This document shows positions 6,365-12,371 of a DNA stretch of 16,876 bases, piece by piece. The stretch comes from an uncultured Lachnospiraceae bacterium (GTDB lineage Bacteria > Bacillota > Clostridia > Lachnospirales > Lachnospiraceae): assembly GCA_910577445.1 (NCBI GenBank), contig CAJTMZ010000047.1, positions 1-16,876 on the forward strand, read 5' to 3'. The notes under the pieces are model-generated. The model had not been told where the DNA came from. It saw nothing but the letters and a program-made list of their open reading frames with translations, and made no database searches. Each line of letters begins with the position of its first letter. Positions within the stretch are counted from its first letter, which is position 1. The position numbers and the translations under genes are program-made.

Positions 6365-8044
6365 ATGCAGCTTACAGGAGCGGAAATTGTAGTTGAGTGC
6401 TTAAAGGAACAGGGAGTCGACACTGTTTTCGGGTATCCCGGCGGCACGATTCTGAACGTTTACGATGCATTATACAAACACAGCAAGGAAATCCACCATA
6501 TTCTGACCTCCCACGAGCAGGGAGCCTCCCATGCGGCGGACGGTTATGCGAGGGCCACGGGCAAGGTGGGCGTGTGTCTGGCGACCAGCGGTCCGGGAGC
6601 CACCAATCTGGTAACCGGTATTGCCACGGCGTATATGGATTCCATTCCCGTGGTGGCAATCACATGCAACGTGAATCTGCCTCTGCTGGGAAAGGATTCC
6701 TTTCAGGAGGTTGATATTGCCGGCGTCACCATGCCGATTACCAAACACAATTATATTGTGAAAGACGTAACGCAGCTTGCGGATACCATCAGGAAGGCGT
6801 TTGCCATCGCCATGGAGGGCCGGCCGGGCCCGGTGCTGGTAGATATCACAAAGGACGTGACGGCCAATACCTGCGAATATACAAAAAAAGAGCCTCTTGC
6901 GCTGAAAGCTTCCTGTAAGTATACGCCGGAAGATATCAAGAGGGTAGTTTTCCTGATGAAGGAGTCGAAAAGACCTTTCATTTATGTGGGCGGCGGGGCC
7001 GTGATTTCAGGGGCTTATAAGGAGGTCAGACAATTATCAGAGCTGATGGATGCGCCGGTCTGCGATACGCTGATGGCCAAGGGCGTTATGGAAGGCCGGG
7101 ACGAGAGATATACCGGAATGATTGGTATGCACGGAACCAAGGCGTCCAACCTGGGCGTAAGCGAATGCGACCTTCTGGTGGCTCTGGGAGCAAGATTTTC
7201 CGACCGCGTTGTGGGAAACGCTGCCATGTTTGCGGCAAGGGCAAGGGTTGTCCATATCGATGTGGACGCGGCGGAGATTAACAAAAATATCAGGACCGCG
7301 GCTTCGGTTGTGGGGGACTTAAAGGAAATTCTCACATTGATTAACCGTGAGCTTCCCAAAATGGAACACCGCGAATGGTGCGCGCATATAAAAGAATTAA
7401 AGGAAAAATATCCGCTTAACTATGACGACGCATCTTTGTCATGTCCTTATATTATAGAAGAAATCGACAGAGTGACAAAGGGAGAAGCGCTTATCACCAC
7501 CGATGTGGGGCAGCATCAGATGTGGGCGGCCCAGTACTACAAGTACTCAAAGCCCAGGACATTTTTGTCCTCCGGCGGTCTGGGGACCATGGGCTATGGC
7601 TTGGGAGCCTGTATCGGGGCAAAGATGGGAAAGCCCGATAAAATCTGCATCAACATTGCCGGAGACGGGTGCTTTCGGATGAACATGAACGAGCTTGCCA
7701 CCGCTTCCCGGTATCAGATTCCCATTATCGAGGTGGTGATAAACAACCATGTTCTGGGAATGGTACGGCAGTGGCAGACCCTGTTTTATGAAAAACGGTA
7801 TTCCCAGACGGTGTTAGATGACGGCGTTGATTTCTGCATGGTGGCAAAGGGGCTTGGATGCGAAGCCATACGCGTGACTCGCAAGGAAGAGGTGGCCGAC
7901 GCGCTGAAACGGGCCATTGAAATGAAGAAACCGGTTCTGATTGAATGCGTAATCCCGGAGGATGACAAGGTATTCCCCATGGTGCCCGCGGGCGCGCCTA
8001 TCAGCGAGGTTTTTGACGCAACGGATTTGGAAGAGAGCAAATGA
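6365..8044 (+). CDS. ilvB: Acetolactate synthase, large (catalytic) subunit
   Basis: ThDP- and FAD-dependent enzyme that condenses two pyruvates to 2-acetolactate, or pyruvate with 2-oxobutyrate to 2-aceto-2-hydroxybutyrate; the first common step of branched-chain synthesis. 559 residues, full length. Features: N-terminal GYPGGTILNVYDAL, catalytic Glu in SHEQGASHAADGYARA (E51), the SGPGATNLVTGIA block, and the ThDP/Mg motif starting GDGCFRMNMNELA (D434) and ending in NNHVLGMVRQWQ (N460). The MVRQWQTLFY segment favours a biosynthetic AHAS over catabolic AlsS. Ribosome binding site AGGAGG at 6351-6356. The regulatory small subunit (ilvN/ilvH, ACT domain) is not adjacent, so either it is elsewhere or this enzyme works without it. 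Coupled closely to ilvD and to the next gene (4-nt gap). Confidence 0.94.
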   Translation: MQLTGAEIVVECLKEQGVDTVFGYPGGTILNVYDALYKHSKEIHHILTSHEQGASHAADGYARATGKVGVCLATSGPGATNLVTGIATAYMDSIPVVAITCNVNLPLLGKDSFQEVDIAGVTMPITKHNYIVKDVTQLADTIRKAFAIAMEGRPGPVLVDITKDVTANTCEYTKKEPLALKASCKYTPEDIKRVVFLMKESKRPFIYVGGGAVISGAYKEVRQLSELMDAPVCDTLMAKGVMEGRDERYTGMIGMHGTKASNLGVSECDLLVALGARFSDRVVGNAAMFAARARVVHIDVDAAEINKNIRTAASVVGDLKEILTLINRELPKMEHREWCAHIKELKEKYPLNYDDASLSCPYIIEEIDRVTKGEALITTDVGQHQMWAAQYYKYSKPRTFLSSGGLGTMGYGLGACIGAKMGKPDKICINIAGDGCFRMNMNELATASRYQIPIIEVVINNHVLGMVRQWQTLFYEKRYSQTVLDDGVDFCMVAKGLGCEAIRVTRKEEVADALKRAIEMKKPVLIECVIPEDDKVFPMVPAGAPISEVFDATDLEESK

Positions 8045-8048
8045 GAAA

Positions 8049-9449
8049 ATGAATAGAAATGTTTTTAAAGGTTTGGGAATTGGCTTTTTCATTATATTGT
8101 TATCTTTGCTTGCCATGTATCTGGGGCTTGCCCGTTATTACTCGGACGGCTTTTCCTATGAGACATGGATTAACGGTATTTACTGTACCGGCAAAGGCAT
8201 TGAGGAAGTCAATGAAGAGCTTTTAAAACAATGTGACTATGCCGGGCTTACCATCATTGACAGTGATGGTAAGTCTTATGTCGTTTCGACCGAGGATGTG
8301 GACTTTCATTTTGATTTTAAGAACGCCTTAACCCTGTTTCTCAAGCAGCAGAATCCTTACCTTTGGATTGACAATCTGATAGGCGGCAAAAAGGACAGAG
8401 TGCTTGAACCTGACGTCTGGTATGATAAGGATGTTTATGAAGGCATTATAAACGGTTTTCCTTTTTTTGAAAGGCTGGAGGAAAGCGTGGGCCGGCTTGA
8501 GATTATAAAGGGGGAGACGGGGTACAGCCTGTTGAACGAGAGGCTTCATATTCTCAATGAAGAGCGGGCAAGGGAAACGATTAAGAAAGCTTTTGAAAGC
8601 CTTGAGCCTGTCGTTGATTTGGAGGCTTCCGGCTGCTACGAGAACCTTCCGCTGACTGCCGAAATGCTTGAGACGCTTTCCCTGTGGGAAAAGCTGAAAG
8701 AATATCAGGACTGCGGTATTGTCTATCAGTTTGGAGAGGAAAGCTATCCCGTTGACGGGGCAGTGGTGTGCGATTTTCTTTTAATGGACGATGCCGGGAA
8801 CTTTGTCTTTGACAATGACGGCAATCTCTGTACGGACAACGATAAGGTCTATGAGTTTGTGGACCGTTTGGCGGACGAATATGACACTGTGGGCGGGAGC
8901 CGTCAGTTCCGCGCAACCAGAGGCGATATCGTTACCGTGGAGGGCGGCATATACGGAAATAAAATTGACCGGGAGGCGGAAAAAGCCTATCTGCTGTCGG
9001 CGTTTTTAGAGAAAAGAAAAGAAGTTCACGAGCCGGTTTACACACAGACGGCGGCGCGGCAGGGAAAAGACGACATCGGCGACACCTACATAGAAGTGGA
9101 TATGACCAACCAGATGATGTATTATTACGAAGCGGGGGAACTGAAAATAGAGACGCCGGTGGTTACCGGAAACACCAGCTTGCGTCGGGGAACGCCTACC
9201 GGCACCAATTACGTGTATAACAAACAGAGAAACAGGGTTCTGCGGGGAGAGGATTATGCGTCGCCGGTTAAATACTGGATTCCTGTTAAAGGCGCTATCG
9301 GAATCCACGACGCCTCCTGGCGCAGCACCTACGGCGGTCAAATCTATATCAGAAACGGTTCCCACGGCTGTATCAACACCCCCTTAGAGCAGGTTTCCCA
9401 GCTCTATGACATGGTGGAAATCGGCACACCCTGCGTAATGTTTTACTAA
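8049..9449 (+). CDS. L,D-transpeptidase (YkuD domain) with peptidoglycan-binding-like N-terminal half
   Basis: Membrane-anchored cell-wall enzyme, predicted to form 3-3 cross-links or attach substituents to peptidoglycan stem peptides outside the membrane. 466 residues: a short basic N-terminus, one membrane segment (about 10-28), a long middle region starting GFSYETWINGIYCTGKGIEEVNE that resembles the PG_binding_4 domain of YoaR-like proteins, and a C-terminal YkuD domain (about 335-466). The YkuD active site is intact: GIHDASW (H420) and SHGCINTP (H439, catalytic C441). The start MNRNVFKGLG is chosen because it gives the membrane anchor at once; the open frame extends 29 codons upstream inside ilvB but would add a charged segment. 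It lies 4 nt after ilvB and is not followed by a clear terminator. Its place at the end of an amino-acid operon is unusual. Confidence 0.9.
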   Translation: MNRNVFKGLGIGFFIILLSLLAMYLGLARYYSDGFSYETWINGIYCTGKGIEEVNEELLKQCDYAGLTIIDSDGKSYVVSTEDVDFHFDFKNALTLFLKQQNPYLWIDNLIGGKKDRVLEPDVWYDKDVYEGIINGFPFFERLEESVGRLEIIKGETGYSLLNERLHILNEERARETIKKAFESLEPVVDLEASGCYENLPLTAEMLETLSLWEKLKEYQDCGIVYQFGEESYPVDGAVVCDFLLMDDAGNFVFDNDGNLCTDNDKVYEFVDRLADEYDTVGGSRQFRATRGDIVTVEGGIYGNKIDREAEKAYLLSAFLEKRKEVHEPVYTQTAARQGKDDIGDTYIEVDMTNQMMYYYEAGELKIETPVVTGNTSLRRGTPTGTNYVYNKQRNRVLRGEDYASPVKYWIPVKGAIGIHDASWRSTYGGQIYIRNGSHGCINTPLEQVSQLYDMVEIGTPCVMFY

Positions 9450-9454
9450 AGCAG

Positions 9455-9483
9455 TTGACTAAAGCGTTAAAGTTGTTTAAAAT
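9455..9483 (+). promoter_or_regulatory. Promoter of serC-serA
   Basis: TTGACT (9455-9460) and TAAAAT (9478-9483) are separated by exactly 17 nt, each box one mismatch from consensus. It starts 6 nt after the stop of the L,D-transpeptidase gene and about 70 nt before the serC start, giving serC-serA an independent sigma-A promoter. Confidence 0.75.
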
Positions 9484-9554
9484 ATTTGGCAGTAAACGGA
9501 ATTATCAGCAAAGGCTTATGAAGCTGTCTGTTCCAAAAACAGGAGGAGAGAAAA

Positions 9555-10634
9555 GTGTCCAGAGTATATAATTTTTCGGCAGGCCCGGCGGTTCTGCCCG
9601 AGGAAGTGTTAAAGGAAGCGGCGGACGAAATGCTTGACTACAAAGGCAGCGGCATGTCTGTCATGGAGATGAGCCACCGCTCGAAAGTGTATGATACCAT
9701 TATAAAAGAAGCGGAAGCGGATTTGCGGGAGCTTATGAATATTCCCGATAATTATAAGGTGCTGTTTTTGCAGGGCGGAGCCAGCCAGCAGTTTGCCATG
9801 ATTCCCATGAATCTTATGAAAAACCGCAAGGCGGCTTATATTGTAACCGGCCAGTGGGCTAAGAAAGCTTTTCAGGAGGCTAAGATTTACGGGGAAGCCG
9901 TTGAGGTTGCTTCTTCAGCGGATAAGACCTTTTCTTATATCCCGGACTGCAGCGACCTTCCCATCCCGGAGGACGCCGATTACGTTTATATCTGCGAGAA
10001 CAATACCATCTACGGCACGAAGTTCAAAACGCTGCCGGATACCAAAGGGCACATACTGGTGGCGGACGTATCCTCCTGCTTTTTGTCGGAGCCTGTTGAC
10101 GTTACAAAATACGGCGTGATTTACGGCGGCGTCCAGAAAAATATCGGCCCTGCAGGCGTGGTTATTGTGATTATCAGAGAGGATTTGATTTCCGAAGAAA
10201 CCCTGCCAGGTACGCCTACCATGCTGAAATACAAAACCCACGCGGATGCGGATTCTCTTTACAACACGCCGCCGTCATACGGTATTTATATCTGCGGCAA
10301 GGTCTTTAAATGGTTAAAGAAAAAAGGCGGTCTTGCGGCGATGAAGGAGTACAACGAGAAAAAAGCCAGAATCCTCTATGATTTTCTGGATGAAAGCAGC
10401 CTGTTTAAAGGTACGGTCAGGAAAGAGGACCGTTCCCTTATGAATGTTCCTTTCGTAACCGGAAACGACGAACTGGATGCAAAATTTGTGAAGGAAGCAA
10501 AGGAAGCGGGATTTGAAAACTTAAAGGGCCACAGGTCCGTGGGCGGTATGCGCGCCAGCATTTACAACGCGATGCCTATAGAAGGGGTTGAGAAGCTGGT
10601 TGCATTTATGAGGGAATTTGAGAAAAACAATTAA
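9555..10634 (+). CDS. serC: Phosphoserine aminotransferase
   Basis: PLP enzyme that converts 3-phosphohydroxypyruvate and glutamate to O-phosphoserine and 2-oxoglutarate, the second step of serine synthesis; it can also act in pyridoxal phosphate synthesis in some bacteria. 359 residues, full length. Features: VYNFSAGPAVLPEEVL at the N-terminus, LFLQGGASQQFAMIPMN (cofactor phosphate region), DVSSCFLSEPVDV, the PLP lysine in YGGVQKNIGPAG (K195), and C-terminal HRSVGGMRASIYNAMP. The start is GTG at 9555 with AGGAGGAG at 9541-9548, 6 nt upstream. serA follows after 15 nt. The gene order serC-serA places the second enzyme before the first. Confidence 0.96.
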   Translation: MSRVYNFSAGPAVLPEEVLKEAADEMLDYKGSGMSVMEMSHRSKVYDTIIKEAEADLRELMNIPDNYKVLFLQGGASQQFAMIPMNLMKNRKAAYIVTGQWAKKAFQEAKIYGEAVEVASSADKTFSYIPDCSDLPIPEDADYVYICENNTIYGTKFKTLPDTKGHILVADVSSCFLSEPVDVTKYGVIYGGVQKNIGPAGVVIVIIREDLISEETLPGTPTMLKYKTHADADSLYNTPPSYGIYICGKVFKWLKKKGGLAAMKEYNEKKARILYDFLDESSLFKGTVRKEDRSLMNVPFVTGNDELDAKFVKEAKEAGFENLKGHRSVGGMRASIYNAMPIEGVEKLVAFMREFEKNN

Positions 10635-10649
10635 GAACAGGAGATAGAG

Positions 10650-11813
10650 ATGTTTCAATATTATTGTTTAAATCCAATCGCGCAGGTAGGGCTTGAGCGG
10701 TTTACGGAAGAATTTGCACAGACAGAAAACGTAAGCGAGGCGGATGGCATTCTGGTGAGAAGCGCCGCCATGCATGAGATGGAATTATCGGATAATCTTC
10801 TGGCCGTGGCCAGAGCGGGGGCCGGGGTCAACAACATTCCTCTGGAGAAGTGCGCGGAAAAAGGAATCGTGGTGTTTAACACGCCCGGCGCAAACGCAAA
10901 CGGCGTGAAAGAGCTTGTGATTGCCGGAATGCTTCTGGCCTCTAGGGATATCGTCGGCGGCATCAACTGGGTGGAGGAAAACAAGGAGAACGCGGATATC
11001 GCAAAAGCGGCGGAGAAGGAAAAGAAACGTTTTGCCGGTACGGAGATTCAGGACAAGAAGCTGGGAATTATCGGGCTGGGGGCAATCGGCGTAAAGGTTG
11101 CCAACGTGGCAAAGCATATGGGTATGGAGGTTTACGGCTATGACCCTTATGTTTCGGTGGACGCTGCCTGGAATCTGAGCCGCGACGTGAAGCATGTGCT
11201 TCATGTGGAAGAAATTTACGACAACTGCGATATTATCACAATCCATGTACCGCTCCTTAATTCCACCAGAGGCATGATTGACAAAGAAGCCATCGACCGC
11301 ATGAAAGAGGGCGTGATTCTGCTGAACTTTGCAAGAGACGTGCTCGTGAAAGAGGAGGACGTTTTAGAGGGCATTGCGTCGGGAAAAATCCGCAGATATG
11401 TAACGGACTTTCCAAATCCCACGACGGCGGGAGCGAAGAACTGCGTCGTGATTCCCCACCTTGGGGCCTCTACCGAGGAATCCGAGGAAAACTGCGCCAG
11501 AATGGCCGTCAAGGAAATGATGGACTATTTAAAGAACGGCAATATCAACCACAGCGTAAATTATCCTTCCTGTGATATGGGTGTGTGTACCCAGGCGGGC
11601 CGGGTGGCGATTTTCCACAAGAATATTGCAAATATGATTACCAAATTTACCGCCTGCTTCGGCGACGCGGGAATCAATATTTCGGATATGACCAATAAGT
11701 CAAAGGGAGAAGTGGCTTATACCATGCTGGATATCGAGGAACCGGCCAGTGAAGAAATCATTGAAAAGCTGAAATCGGTAAAAGGGGTTTTCAGAGTCAG
11801 AGTGGTAAAATAA
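10650..11813 (+). CDS. serA: D-3-phosphoglycerate dehydrogenase, short form with ACT domain
   Basis: NAD-dependent first enzyme of serine synthesis, oxidising 3-phosphoglycerate to 3-phosphohydroxypyruvate. 387 residues: an N-terminal substrate domain (VRSAAMHEMEL, ARAGAGVNNIPLEKC, FNTPGANANGVKELV), a Rossmann NAD domain with GLGAIG at about 142-147, catalytic Arg in NFARDVLV (R229) and His in IPHLGAST (H270), and a C-terminal ACT domain (about 315-387, ending VKGVFRVRVVK). The position of the usual catalytic Glu (DVFxxEP) reads VTDFPNP here, a trait I recall as typical of a clostridial/Bacteroidetes SerA clade. The ACT domain suggests feedback by serine, but that is inference. AGGAG lies 6 nt before the ATG. 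Transcription ends at the strong hairpin just downstream. Confidence 0.94.
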   Translation: MFQYYCLNPIAQVGLERFTEEFAQTENVSEADGILVRSAAMHEMELSDNLLAVARAGAGVNNIPLEKCAEKGIVVFNTPGANANGVKELVIAGMLLASRDIVGGINWVEENKENADIAKAAEKEKKRFAGTEIQDKKLGIIGLGAIGVKVANVAKHMGMEVYGYDPYVSVDAAWNLSRDVKHVLHVEEIYDNCDIITIHVPLLNSTRGMIDKEAIDRMKEGVILLNFARDVLVKEEDVLEGIASGKIRRYVTDFPNPTTAGAKNCVVIPHLGASTEESEENCARMAVKEMMDYLKNGNINHSVNYPSCDMGVCTQAGRVAIFHKNIANMITKFTACFGDAGINISDMTNKSKGEVAYTMLDIEEPASEEIIEKLKSVKGVFRVRVVK

Positions 11814-11830
11814 AAGATGAATAAAAGATG

Positions 11831-11881
11831 AAAAAGGCTGTGCATCAGGGATTTCATTTCCCGATGCATCAGCCTTTTTTT
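11831..11881. terminator. Strong bidirectional intrinsic terminator
   Basis: AAAAAGGCTG at the left and CAGCCTTTTTTT at the right flank a long stem continued by GCATC/GATGC and GGGA/TCCC around a short loop. The left A-tract and right T-tract make it function in both directions. It ends serC-serA on the plus strand, and its last two bases overlap the stop codon of the convergent minus-strand gene, which would also use it. Confidence 0.92.
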
Positions 11882-12182
11882 AAATTTCCGTAAAATTCAT
11901 TACGCTGTCGTTTAAATCTTCCTTCAAAAGCGCATCCTGTTTAGCGGAGACAGTGCTGGCCAAATCCATATATCTGATAAAAATATCTTCCAGCGAAAGC
12001 CCTTTTTCGTCGGCAATTTCCTGCATCACCGGCTTTAATTTGTCAAGCTGAAAGGAAATCCGGGTTTTCTGGGGGTCAATATCGCCGAGAACCTCCTCTG
12101 CATAAGCGTTTATGCGGTCGAGCATGTTTTTATCTTCCTCGTTTAAAATGGCTTCATGGCCGAAATTTTTTGTTTTGAACAT
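11880..12182 (-). CDS. Uncharacterised 100-residue protein
   Basis: I do not recognise the family. The protein is 100 residues, soluble, predicted mostly helical and charged, with no signal peptide, membrane segment or cysteine. It begins MFKTKNFGHEAILNEEDKNM. The middle (FQLDKLKPVMQEIADEKGLS) and LEDIFIRYMDL look like amphipathic helices, perhaps a small helical bundle or adaptor. The start is supported by AGAGGAA 4 nt upstream of the ATG, and a good extended -10 promoter lies about 60 nt further up. It is monocistronic, convergent with serA and divergent from glgB. A regulatory role is possible but nothing in the sequence shows DNA binding. Confidence 0.8.
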   Translation of the reverse strand: MFKTKNFGHEAILNEEDKNMLDRINAYAEEVLGDIDPQKTRISFQLDKLKPVMQEIADEKGLSLEDIFIRYMDLASTVSAKQDALLKEDLNDSVMNFTEI

Positions 12183-12241
12183 ATAATTCCTCTTTTCTGC
12201 ACATAGTGAAGTTTGTAGGTGTACGGTGTTTTGCAGATACG

Positions 12242-12270
12242 ATTATAGCACTTGGTGCTTGTGTTGTACA
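12242..12270 (-). promoter_or_regulatory. Promoter of the 100-residue gene, with palindrome in the spacer
   Basis: On the minus strand TGTACA (12270-12265) and a perfect TATAAT (12247-12242) are 17 nt apart, with TGC before the -10 giving an extended -10 element. The spacer edge holds AGCAC-TTG-GTGCT (12247-12259), a 5-bp inverted repeat well placed to be an operator for a repressor. Boxes are sequence matches; the operator is inference. Confidence 0.65.
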
Positions 12271-12292
12271 GGCATCTTTGTTACAATAAAAT
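12264..12292 (+). promoter_or_regulatory. Weak candidate glgB promoter
   Basis: TTGTAC (12264-12269) and TAAAAT (12287-12292) are spaced by 17 nt and point toward glgB, about 80 nt before its start. The -35 match is poor, and it overlaps the -35 of the minus-strand promoter. It is offered because glgB needs a promoter in this 189-nt gap and nothing clearly better is present. Confidence 0.3.
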
Positions 12293-12299
12293 ATAAAAG

Positions 12300-12327
12300 A
12301 TGACAGTTAAAACTTGGGAATTGTCAT
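12300..12327 (+). promoter_or_regulatory. Inverted repeat in the glgB leader
   Basis: ATGACAGTT (12300-12308) pairs with AATTGTCAT (12319-12327) over 9 bp with one G-U pair and a 10-nt loop. It has no T-tract. It lies 45 nt before glgB and could be a leader hairpin or an operator just downstream of the start of transcription. Confidence 0.35.
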
Positions 12328-12371
12328 TATAGAACAGTAAGCGCCAAAAGCCGCGCGGAAATGGGGGAAAT

